64,000 nucleotides of DNA from Dehalococcoidia bacterium (GTDB lineage Bacteria; Chloroflexota; Dehalococcoidia; SZUA-161): positions 1 through 64,000 of the forward strand of contig JACWAE010000016.1 in assembly GCA_014874385.1 (NCBI GenBank), read 5' to 3'. The translations under genes and the position numbers were made by a program. Shown piece after piece: positions 43,573 to 50,590 of this stretch; position 1 is the first letter of the stretch, and every line of letters starts with the position of its first letter. The notes beneath the pieces were generated by a model. It did no database searches. It saw only the letters and a program-made list of their open reading frames with translations, and was not told the origin of the DNA.

Positions 43573-43793
43573 CGTTCGTGGTGAGCTAGTCGAACCATGA
43601 ACGGGACAGATATAACCGTTCACCCTTCGACAAGCTCAGGGCGAACGGTAAAAAGGTTATTTTCAAGGTAATTAAGTTTATTAAAAAGAAGTGCAGGATT
43701 CGTCTTATGGGGGCTTGGGCCATCGCCCACTCCCCCTTTCCTAAAGGGGGATATAAGGGGGATTTACGTAGGGGCAGACCAATGTGTCTGCCC
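43573..43793. repeat. Composite of intergenic repeats
   Basis: Two related hairpins with CCGTTC/GAACGG ends lie at 43573-43605 and 43617-43649 (the second contains CCCTTCGACAAGCTCAGGG). Then comes CCCCCTTT-CCT-AAAGGGGG at 43732-43750, a second AGGGGGATTT, and GGGCAGAC...GTCTGCCC at 43772-43793. The blocks match those before smpB and at 30620 in style and partly in sequence. They fill the gap between two divergent genes. Confidence 0.75.
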
Positions 43794-43907
43794 AAATGAG
43801 ACAAATTACAGACAGAATCGTCAGGATTGACTATCCGTTATTCTACTGCTATTATGCGCCTCATTGAGACCATTGATACAAAAACAGCCAAGGAGAGTGT
43901 GCACAAC

Positions 43908-45518
43908 ATGGCTGAGAAGCAGAAGACTCGCAAGTGGGATGCTGAAGTCGATGTCATCGTAGTGGGATTCGGTGCCTCCGGTGCGGCTGCGGCCCTGGAG
44001 GCAGCTCAGCAGGGGGCCTCAGTGCTGGTATTGGACCGCTTTCACGGAGGGGGAGCCACAGCAGCCAGCGGCGGCATCGTCTATGCAGGTGGCGGTACAT
44101 CATACCAGAAAGCCGCCGGATACGAAGATGCACCGGAGGAGATGTATCGCTATCTGAAGCAAGAGGTAGGTGATGTTGTTACAGACGAGACGCTGCGTCT
44201 TTTCTGCGAACAGTCTCCGGGGATGATTGCCTGGCTGGAACAGGCAGGAGTTCCTTTCGAGGGTTCATTGTGTCCTTTCAAGACGTCCTATCCCACCGAC
44301 AAATACTATATATACTTCTCCGGCAACGAGAACCACAGCAGTTACAAGGCGAATGCGAAGCCAGCACCGCGCGGTCACCGCGCCCGGGGAAAAGGAATCT
44401 CAGGCCTTACACTCTTCCATGCCTTGGAAAAGGCTGTGCGCAAACAGGGAATCCCGGTGCGTTGCCAGACCCGCGTGGAGCGACTGGTCTTCGCTGATGA
44501 CGGGCGGGTGATCGGTGTCGAAGGCGTACCTATAGCACCTGGCATTACAGCGCGTCTGCACGGCGCCATCTCCTATATCAATGCCAAAGCGAATACCTAC
44601 GCACCACCCCTGGGAACACTGCTGCACGGTATCGATAGGATGCTCATGAGGCTGAGGGCCAAGCCCTATCGTGCGCAGGCTCGCAAGGCAGTGATTCTGG
44701 CGGCTGGAGGCTTCATCTTCAACAAGCAAATGGTCAAGGAGTGCGCTCCTATTTACTTGAACTGTATGCCTCTGGGCACCTATGGTGATAACGGGGCGGG
44801 AATCCGTTTGGGAGCGAGCGCCGGTGGAGTTACGTCGCACATGGACAAGATGAGCGCCTGGCGGTTCTATGTACCTCCGGAGGCGCTGATGCAAGGGGTA
44901 CTGGTCGATAAAAAGGCACAGCGCATTTGCAGCGAAGACCTGTACGGGGCGAAGCAGGGGGACTATATCGTGGCTGGTGGCGGCTATGCTTACCTGATTT
45001 TTGACAGCAAGACCTACAAGGAAGCTGTGAGTAAGATAGGCGAGCAGTGTGCCGCATTCCAGAAATTAACCATGATACCCATGCTGCGCCTCACCCGTAA
45101 GAAGGCTAAATCGTTCCAGAAGCTGGCAGCCAAGATCAAGATGTCTCCGGAGGCTCTGGAACAGACCATGTCCCAATACAATGCTATTGCCAGTAAGCAC
45201 GAACCCGATACATTGGGCAAGACAGAAAAGCGCTTCGTGCCTCAGGATACGCCGCCTTTCTATGCCGTTGATTGCTCCCTCAAGTCCAAGAGCGGGATAC
45301 CTACCGCATCGCTGACTCTGGGCGGTCTTGTTGTGAACGAGAAGACTGGCCAGGTACTGCGCCAGGACGGCTCATCCATCGATGGGTTATATGCCATAGG
45401 GCGGAACGCCGTAGGGGTCTGCAGTAATGGCTACTTTGCCAGCGGCATCTCCATTGCGGACTGCATATTCTCCGGCCGGCGTGCCGGCAAACATGCGGCC
45501 AGCCTTCCAGCGAAATAG
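43908..45518 (+). CDS. FAD-dependent dehydrogenase/fumarate-reductase-type flavoprotein
   Basis: A protein of about 536 residues of the flavoprotein family that includes fumarate reductase and 3-ketosteroid-1-dehydrogenase. The FAD loop DVIVVGFGASGAAAALEAAQQG, the ASGGIVYAGGG block, a KAVILAAGGF segment and the C-terminal GLYAIGRNAVGVCSNGYFASGISIADCIFSGRRAG are visible. Members oxidise or reduce a C-C bond next to a carbonyl. The start is uncertain: ATG at 43908 or GTG at 43899, both after AAGGAG; upstream residues are unconserved. It lies 163 bases before the 4-hydroxybutyryl-CoA dehydratase gene. Confidence 0.82.
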   Translation: MAEKQKTRKWDAEVDVIVVGFGASGAAAALEAAQQGASVLVLDRFHGGGATAASGGIVYAGGGTSYQKAAGYEDAPEEMYRYLKQEVGDVVTDETLRLFCEQSPGMIAWLEQAGVPFEGSLCPFKTSYPTDKYYIYFSGNENHSSYKANAKPAPRGHRARGKGISGLTLFHALEKAVRKQGIPVRCQTRVERLVFADDGRVIGVEGVPIAPGITARLHGAISYINAKANTYAPPLGTLLHGIDRMLMRLRAKPYRAQARKAVILAAGGFIFNKQMVKECAPIYLNCMPLGTYGDNGAGIRLGASAGGVTSHMDKMSAWRFYVPPEALMQGVLVDKKAQRICSEDLYGAKQGDYIVAGGGYAYLIFDSKTYKEAVSKIGEQCAAFQKLTMIPMLRLTRKKAKSFQKLAAKIKMSPEALEQTMSQYNAIASKHEPDTLGKTEKRFVPQDTPPFYAVDCSLKSKSGIPTASLTLGGLVVNEKTGQVLRQDGSSIDGLYAIGRNAVGVCSNGYFASGISIADCIFSGRRAGKHAASLPAK

Positions 45519-45681
45519 TTCCACACAGTGGGACAATCTAACTAAAGACAGCATAATCTAGTGCGCTAAAACAATCTAAAGTAAACAAGCATCAGCGCAC
45601 ATGGAAATAGTTCCTTGATCAGAACAGTTATATCTTTTCGTCCAAGACCTTGTACAATGTACTCATATGGAGGTGAAGGCC

Positions 45682-47190
45682 ATGCGGACATCAGCAGAGT
45701 ACCTGGCGGACTTGAAGCGATTGAAACCCAATGTCTACGTGGGAGGTGCGAGGGTCGGCCGTGATGACCCTAGGATTGTCCCCGGGGTCCGGGTCATGTC
45801 TACAACTTTCGAGCTGGCTAAAGACCCGAAATGGCAGAGCTTGCTTACCGCGCGCTCCCACCTCACCGGGCAGGCGGTGAACCGATTCACCCATGTTCCT
45901 CAGAACGCCTACGATCTGATGCAGAAACAAAAGATGATCCGTCTCCTCGCGCAGCGGGTCGGCGGCTGCATCCAGAGATGCATGGGCATGGACGGCATCA
46001 TAGCCCTGTCCGTGGTGACCAAGGAGATGGATGACAGGTACGGAACCCAGTACAACAGGAGATTCCTCGAGTACCTGAGATTCTACCAGGAGCACGATCT
46101 AGCCGCTGCCTGCGCTCAGACGGACATGAAAGGCGACAGGGCTAAACGCCCGTCGGAGCAGGCGGACCCTGACGCGTACGTCCACATCGTGGACGTAGGG
46201 GACAAGGGCATCTTTGTTAGGGGAGCGAAGCTATCCATAACAATGGTTGCCTATGCTGACGAGATGATCGTGGTTCCCACGCGCGCCCTCAGGGAAGACG
46301 ACAAGGACTATGCCGTCGCGTTCGCGCTGCCTGCGGACTGGGACAACGTGCACCTGATAACCCGCCCTGTCTTCGTCCGCGAGAGGCAGATGATTAAGTG
46401 CCCTTACGCGGAATTGGGCGGCTCCGACTCGGTTGTGGTCTTCGACAATGCCTTCGTGCCCTGGGAGAGGGTGTTCATGTGTGGCGAGTGGGAATTCGGC
46501 CGCAGGCTCGCGCTCCTCTTCGCCGACTCGCACCGGCACAGCTACTCAGGATGCAAACCGGCAGTATCGGATATTCTCTGCGGCGCGGCCTGCCTGGTCG
46601 CCGAGGCCAACGATATCGAGAAGGCGAGCCACGTAAGGGAGAAGCTCTCGGAGTTCGCCGGGGCTGCAGAGCTGTCATATGCGGCGGGCATTGCCAGCGC
46701 TATCTACGGCGAAAAAACTTCTTCCGGGACCTTCTTCCCCAACAGCATATACGCCAACGTAGGCAGGAGGCTAACAGGTGAGTCCATTTTCAGGGAGTAT
46801 AACCTGCTGGTTGAGATTGCGGGAGGCCTGTTGGTAACCCTTCCCTACGAGGATGACTTCAATGCGGCGGAGACCGAGGCTTACCTTAAAAAGTACATCG
46901 TCAGGAACCCCAAGATCCCGCCAGAGACCGCCCACCGCATCTGGCGGTTTGTCGAAAACCTTGCAGCTTCGTCCGTTTCTGCCTGGTCGCAGATAGCGGG
47001 TGTCCACGGCGGGGGTTCTCCGATCATGGAGACGATAGCACTGAATGCTCAGTACGACTACGAATCAAAGAAGAACATCGCGAAGTACCTGGCCGGAATC
47101 GATAAAGAGTTAGATCAGTCAAGAGACCTGGAGAGAGAGCCTGTCCCACCGAGTAGCTTGATGCGGGGTACCATGGCGCCGGATGGATGA
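45682..47190 (+). CDS. 4-Hydroxybutyryl-CoA dehydratase/vinylacetyl-CoA isomerase-type enzyme
   Basis: A 502-residue protein of the 4-hydroxyphenylacetate 3-hydroxylase/AbfD family. All four [4Fe-4S] ligands of AbfD are in place: C96 and C100 (GGCIQRCMG), H284 and C291 (DSHRHSYSGC), with the same spacing as the known enzyme (Cys-x3-Cys; His-x6-Cys). This separates it from the cluster-free oxygen-dependent hydroxylases. The enzyme turns 4-hydroxybutyryl-CoA into crotonyl-CoA by a flavin-radical mechanism in anaerobic aminobutyrate or succinate metabolism. GGAGGTG lies 8 bases before the ATG at 45682; an ATG at 45667 is in frame. 3-Hydroxybutyryl-CoA dehydrogenase is encoded at 50.6 kb. Confidence 0.88.
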   Translation: MRTSAEYLADLKRLKPNVYVGGARVGRDDPRIVPGVRVMSTTFELAKDPKWQSLLTARSHLTGQAVNRFTHVPQNAYDLMQKQKMIRLLAQRVGGCIQRCMGMDGIIALSVVTKEMDDRYGTQYNRRFLEYLRFYQEHDLAAACAQTDMKGDRAKRPSEQADPDAYVHIVDVGDKGIFVRGAKLSITMVAYADEMIVVPTRALREDDKDYAVAFALPADWDNVHLITRPVFVRERQMIKCPYAELGGSDSVVVFDNAFVPWERVFMCGEWEFGRRLALLFADSHRHSYSGCKPAVSDILCGAACLVAEANDIEKASHVREKLSEFAGAAELSYAAGIASAIYGEKTSSGTFFPNSIYANVGRRLTGESIFREYNLLVEIAGGLLVTLPYEDDFNAAETEAYLKKYIVRNPKIPPETAHRIWRFVENLAASSVSAWSQIAGVHGGGSPIMETIALNAQYDYESKKNIAKYLAGIDKELDQSRDLEREPVPPSSLMRGTMAPDG

Positions 47191-47310
47191 GAGTGGCTTG
47201 CGTAGCCGTGATCTCCAGGCTAAATGAACCCTGGGACAGACGCAATACTTACAAACTGCTACATATGTTTACAAACTTGTTAGAGGGGATGTAGGGCAAT
47301 AAGTATTCAG

Positions 47311-47340
47311 CGAGAGTTCGATTCTCCCCCTTCTCCACCA
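47311..47340 (+). repeat. Second copy of the tmRNA 3' end (attachment-site relic)
   Basis: The segment after the C at 47311 (GAGAGTTCGATTCTCCCCC, then TTCTCCACCA) matches the true tmRNA 3' end (40409-40437) at 26 of 29 positions, including the T loop and CCA. No tRNA-like 5' domain precedes it. It is followed by a 12-base perfect terminator-like hairpin AGGCCTCTCTTT-GAG-complement at 47351-47377. This is the structure left when an element integrates at the 3' end of ssrA. Confidence 0.75.
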
Positions 47341-47350
47341 AAAATCATTC

Positions 47351-47377
47351 AGGCCTCTCTTTGAGAAAGAGAGGCCT
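47351..47377 (+). terminator. Terminator-like hairpin after the second tmRNA 3' end
   Basis: AGGCCTCTCTTT, loop GAG, then the exact complement and CTTTGTT. It is nearly identical to the hairpin after the third tmRNA 3' end at 48335, so the two neighbouring segments are direct repeats in both RNA end and terminator. Confidence 0.7.
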
Positions 47378-47393
47378 CTTTGTTCATAGATAC

Positions 47394-47432
47394 TTGACAT
47401 ATTACTATATTTGTAGTACAATGTATTACAAA
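47394..47432 (+). promoter_or_regulatory. Promoter and operator of the toxin-antitoxin pair
   Basis: -35 TTGACA (47394-47399), 17-base spacer, -10 TACAAT (47417-47422). An imperfect palindrome with arms TTTGTA (47410-47415) and TACAAA (47427-47432) straddles the -10. Type II antitoxins commonly repress their own promoter, so the palindrome is the expected binding site of the CopG-like antitoxin encoded at 47740. Confidence 0.72.
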
Positions 47433-47445
47433 TATGGGGGCATAA

Positions 47446-47730
47446 TTGATCGTCATCACATATCCCTTAATCTGGACCCAAGCGGTAGTCGACAAAATTT
47501 GGCATAAACATCATGTTACTCCTGAAGAGGTTGAAGAGGCGCTTTGTGATGATAAACCGATTTGTCATAAAGTCACCTCGAGTTCATATTGTGTATACGG
47601 CCAGGCTGTATCGGGGCGCTACCTGTTTATAGTACTGGCAAGGAAAGGTAGAGGAAGTCGATATAAAGTCCTTACAGCCCGGGATATGCAAGACAAAGAG
47701 AAGCGATATTACGAAAAGCATCGGAATTAA
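47446..47730 (+). CDS. BrnT-family (DUF497) toxin
   Basis: A 94-residue protein with the DUF497 pattern: W...KHHVTPEEVEEAL near the start, the strands YCVYGQAVSGRYLFIVLARKG in the middle, and the closing YKVLTARDMQDKEKRYYEKH. BrnT is an RNase-like toxin of the RelE fold. The TTG start is preceded by GGGGG; weak initiation is common for toxins. The antitoxin gene follows after 9 bases. Toxin-first order is typical for brnTA. Confidence 0.82.
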   Translation: MIVITYPLIWTQAVVDKIWHKHHVTPEEVEEALCDDKPICHKVTSSSYCVYGQAVSGRYLFIVLARKGRGSRYKVLTARDMQDKEKRYYEKHRN

Positions 47731-47739
47731 GGAGGCGAA

Positions 47740-48285
47740 ATGGGTGTAAAGAAAGAGTTAACGCTTAAATTTGAGTCCGAGGGTAAAGAAGCGGAGCACT
47801 GGGACACACATAGCCCTCTTGACCGTGGCGCTGAGCCGAAAGCTCAGGAACTTCGGGTGAGGGGTGCCAAAGACAGACCCATAACCATTCGTCTGGATAG
47901 TCAGACACGCAAGAAACTAAATGAATTAGCTAGCCAGCGTGGTGTTGGCCCCTCCACCCTTGCGCGGTCCGTCCTAATCTCAGCGATTGAGCGCAGTAAC
48001 AGCTTACCCGGGAAAGGTGTCAACCTGGATGACCTGGTATATTTACTTGAGCCCAACCTCACCTCAGCGATAAGAGAGCATGCCGGCAGCGCTGCGAAAT
48101 ACAGAACGGCACGTGACACCGATACCCTGGCCTTCCTTATCCTTGATAAATCTCAAATGAATAAATTGGGAGAGCTTGGCTTAAAGGCCATATCCATACT
48201 GTTCGAATCGTATGGCGTGCAGGTTATTGCCCAGGAGCATACTAAATACAAGCAGATTAAAACCCTGGTACAATCCAGCACCTAA
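47740..48285 (+). CDS. BrnA/CopG-type antitoxin with a long C-terminal extension
   Basis: A 181-residue protein. Residues ~1-90 match BrnA antitoxins: FESEGKEAEHWDTHSPLD (toxin-binding stretch) and the ribbon-helix-helix KDRPITIRLDSQTRKKLNELASQRGVGPSTLARSVLISAIE. The remaining ~90 residues (from about NSLPGKG) have no counterpart in ordinary ~100-residue BrnA and no recognised family. A strong AAGGAGG precedes the ATG, so more antitoxin than toxin should be made. The unit lies between two copies of the tmRNA 3' end. Confidence 0.8.
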   Translation: MGVKKELTLKFESEGKEAEHWDTHSPLDRGAEPKAQELRVRGAKDRPITIRLDSQTRKKLNELASQRGVGPSTLARSVLISAIERSNSLPGKGVNLDDLVYLLEPNLTSAIREHAGSAAKYRTARDTDTLAFLILDKSQMNKLGELGLKAISILFESYGVQVIAQEHTKYKQIKTLVQSST

Positions 48286-48300
48286 AGTGTGAAGGCTGTC

Positions 48301-48328
48301 CGACTCTCACCCGTCTCCACCAGAAATA
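48301..48328 (+). repeat. Third copy of the tmRNA 3' end (attachment-site relic)
   Basis: Aligned with 40416-40443, 27 of 28 bases are identical, from CGACTCTC through CCA and on into GAAATA beyond the mature RNA end. The identity extending past CCA makes a directly duplicated attachment site more likely than an unrelated tRNA fragment. A strong hairpin terminator follows. Only the 3' end is present. Confidence 0.8.
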
Positions 48329-48334
48329 CTGAAG

Positions 48335-48364
48335 GCCTCTCTTTGGGAAAGAGAGGCTTTTTTT
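48335..48364 (+). terminator. Rho-independent terminator
   Basis: GCCTCTCTTT, loop GGG, AAAGAGAGGC and then a run of seven to eight T. It is the only one of the three post-tmRNA hairpins with a full T tract. Its likely origin is the ancestral ssrA terminator; it now ends transcription of the toxin-antitoxin pair. Confidence 0.85.
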
Positions 48365-48416
48365 GTTTAGGCCGACCACTTAGAAGTTCACGACTACATC
48401 CGCACACAACCAAAAC

Positions 48417-49211
48417 TTATTTGCCCGTAGTCGGCGGTTGGTCATTCTGCTTCTTTAAATCATCGAGATTCACATGAATAATCTCAGGGTTGTCTTTTCG
48501 CAAGATATTCAGGATGGCAATAGGCCAATCTGATGGTTCCGTCATGATTCCGCCCTCCATAAGCTGCACCTCTCGCCCGCCGAAGACGAAGAATCCAGCT
48601 CGCTCAAGCTCCGCGAGTGAATCCGTCAGGTCATATACCGCTTTAACGCGACTGCTGAGTTCAAGATCATTCCCGATTTCCATTAAGTCGCTGATTGCCT
48701 GTAAGAATCCTCCGACAAGATCGACTTCGTCTTGGGATTTCAATTCGTCATTATCCGTTGATAAAGCATAAGCGCTCATTACAAGGTTCAGAACCTCCTT
48801 TCCGGTTGTGAGGCGAGATAAGTAGGCAGGAATTCCTTGCTTAATCCTGCGGAACTTGAGTGGTTTTAGCTCGGGTTCTCCTGTCAGTTTCTTTGAAACC
48901 CAAGTCTCATGATTTGCTTTCATCTGTCGGAGGATATCCGCAGTAGTATAGGTGTCTGCTTGATCATCCACCATCTTATGATGGACACGGCAGAGAAGAA
49001 TAAGGTTTTCGTAGCTATCAAGCTTCCTTCGAGGATAAGAAGCGTCATACCTTGGACCATTGGGAAGTGAGGAGACAATGTGGCATTCATCGCCGACAAC
49101 AGACTCATCATCCACGGGAGTCGCATTTACCACGAGTTCATGCTTGCATATCGCACACCGATTGCCAGAGCGTCCCCACAATATCTTACGCGTCTTATCT
49201 ACTATCGACAT
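48417..49211 (-). CDS. HNH endonuclease with an uncharacterised C-terminal domain
   Basis: A 264-residue protein. The N-terminal ~100 residues form an HNH nuclease: zinc pair CAICK, VVGDECHIVSSLPNGPRYD with the catalytic His, and NLILLCRVHHKMVDDQ. The remaining ~160 residues, including the LKFRRIKQGIPAYLSRLTTGKEV linker and a helical domain, are not recognised. Stand-alone HNH proteins of this build are frequent in genomic islands and phage-defence contexts. It converges with the toxin-antitoxin pair across the third tmRNA 3' end, consistent with island cargo. Substrate (DNA or RNA) cannot be judged. Confidence 0.82.
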   Translation of the reverse strand: MSIVDKTRKILWGRSGNRCAICKHELVVNATPVDDESVVGDECHIVSSLPNGPRYDASYPRRKLDSYENLILLCRVHHKMVDDQADTYTTADILRQMKANHETWVSKKLTGEPELKPLKFRRIKQGIPAYLSRLTTGKEVLNLVMSAYALSTDNDELKSQDEVDLVGGFLQAISDLMEIGNDLELSSRVKAVYDLTDSLAELERAGFFVFGGREVQLMEGGIMTEPSDWPIAILNILRKDNPEIIHVNLDDLKKQNDQPPTTGK

Positions 49212-50066
49212 GATTTTCTCCCATGTCCAAACACCTGAAAAGGTTTGCCTACTGAGATCATCTAAGAAAAATGGTCAGTATATCTTAATATCTTAGCGTA
49301 TATAGAAACCCTATTCAATTTTGTTAACTTTACATAATGTTAGTTAGGGCTTTATAGCGCGACACTATAAATCCTAGAGTATAACCGCATGCCACGCCAA
49401 CAACAGATTTATTGAAAAAACATTTGTGAAGAAATCTCTCAGTAACCAATCGGATCTCCGCACCCAAAACCCAACCTCTCATCAAACAGTCAAGCCCCGG
49501 GTTTTGTTATGTCGAGGTCCTGCGACCCCTGGACACCCCGAGGGTTACCCAAAACCGGCCGGTAGAAATTTCCGCAAAAAGTACCCCTGAAAAGTGGGAC
49601 TTCAGGGTTGACTAGGTCTTTAGCAGGTACAAAAGGTAGTCTTTGCCTCTACAGACGCCTAGATTTCAATTCTAGGGCCTCGTGAATACGGCCTGAGTTC
49701 ACCGCAGAGACCGCGAAGGACGCAGAGCCGGTTTTAATTGATTTTTGCCCGGGACTCCTAACGGGTAAGTTGGGAGCATCTGCCCCAGGCAACCACCGGT
49801 GTTTCCAGCTTCTACAGGAAGCAAATTAGCTTCATTTTTAAGTCCCATAAGTCCGCTTTTAAAAACCTGCAAAAATCGAAGCTGTCAGATTTACATAAGA
49901 AACATAGTGCGACCATAAGCCCGTAAAAGCTGTCCCCGAAAAGTGGTAAAACTCAAAAGGGGTAAAACCTTGGGTGAGGTATGCCTGCGGACATAGAAAA
50001 GTACCCGCCAGCCTTTTTACAGCCCTATTTTTCAACTAAGGGACTTCGCAGGTTTAGCTCATGAGC
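49212..50066. other. Repeat-rich stretch without genes
   Basis: About 850 bases with no credible gene. Near 49507-49527, ATGTCGAGGTCCTGCGACCCC matches the tmRNA pseudoknot region at 40256-40276 except for one base. (Key bases: GTCGAGGT, CTGCGACCCC.) Short motifs recur: CCCCTGAAAAGTGG near 49590 and CCCCGAAAAGTGG near 49935, and CGCAGAG twice near 49703-49728. It looks like accumulated debris of repeats or insertion sequences. It should also carry the HNH gene promoter. Confidence 0.4.
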
Positions 50067-50267
50067 TTACTTCTTGTTGGGTTTGACGTCGGAGGCGAGA
50101 ACCCCGGCAGCAGCCCAGTTCTCTTTTGCGACATCTTCGAAGATGACTATGGTCGCCTCCGGCGTGGTATGAGCTATAGTGACCATGGCATCGGTGATAA
50201 CTCGCGCCAGCTCCGCCTTTTGAGCGTGCGTCCTGCCTGTCCACATCTCGATCCGTATTATCGGCAT
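50067..50267 (-). CDS. 4-Oxalocrotonate tautomerase-family protein
   Basis: A 66-residue tautomerase: after Met removal the catalytic Pro1 is exposed (PIIRIEMWTGRTHAQKAELA), followed by the two-strand/helix pattern with VIFEDVAKENWAAAGV. The family interconverts keto and enol forms of small acids, often in aromatic degradation. It stands alone between the debris stretch and a divergent small gene. Confidence 0.88.
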   Translation of the reverse strand: MPIIRIEMWTGRTHAQKAELARVITDAMVTIAHTTPEATIVIFEDVAKENWAAAGVLASDVKPNKK

Positions 50268-50286
50268 CTTAAATCACCTCCCGGAT

Positions 50287-50315
50287 TTGTTACGTTGCAA
50301 CGCTGGTGATACAAT
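50287..50315 (+). promoter_or_regulatory. Promoter before the small zinc-ribbon-like gene
   Basis: -35 TTGTTA (50287-50292), 17-base spacer, -10 TACAAT (50310-50315). An in-frame ATG at 50320 lies 4 bases after the -10, so a leaderless product is possible; otherwise translation starts at 50359. Confidence 0.55.
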
Positions 50316-50358
50316 AGATATGTTAGCCCTACAGAGCTTAACATGGAATGTACATAGG

Positions 50359-50520
50359 ATGTCTAACTGGAGAGACAGGCTGAGCCTGAGGATTAAGAGA
50401 TTCCTGGGGATAAACCCCATTTTGTGCGATAGCTGTAAATGGGATTGGCGCAGCGCTTGCCATGATCCCCAACGTCCCAACGCCACCTCTTGCCGCGAGT
50501 ACAAGAAACGCGGCACCTAA
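50359..50520 (+). CDS. Small cysteine-rich conserved-looking protein
   Basis: A 53-residue protein: a basic helical start (NWRDRLSLRIKRFLG) and a compact cysteine domain CDSCKWDWRSACHDPQRPNATSC ending in REYKKRGT. The four cysteines and one histidine suggest a zinc-binding knuckle. An alternative start at 50320 would add 13 residues. The family is not known to me by name. It is divergent from the tautomerase. Confidence 0.6.
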   Translation: MSNWRDRLSLRIKRFLGINPILCDSCKWDWRSACHDPQRPNATSCREYKKRGT

Positions 50521-50590
50521 ACCCGAACGGTAGCGCAACTCACAGCCTATTCTCAGTCCCTGTCTAATGTTATGTCAAGTAATTACAGGC

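Noticed and set aside
39971-49341. 15-base direct repeat ACTTTACATAATGTT at 39971-39985 and 49327-49341
   Set aside because: It would neatly bracket the ssrA islands, but a repeat of this length is expected about once or twice by chance in 64 kb, the sequence is AT-rich, and no boundary structure coincides with it.
49580-49950. CCCC-GAAAAGTGG motifs as ends of a lost insertion sequence
   Set aside because: The two copies are in direct, not inverted, orientation and no target duplication or transposase sequence is visible between them.
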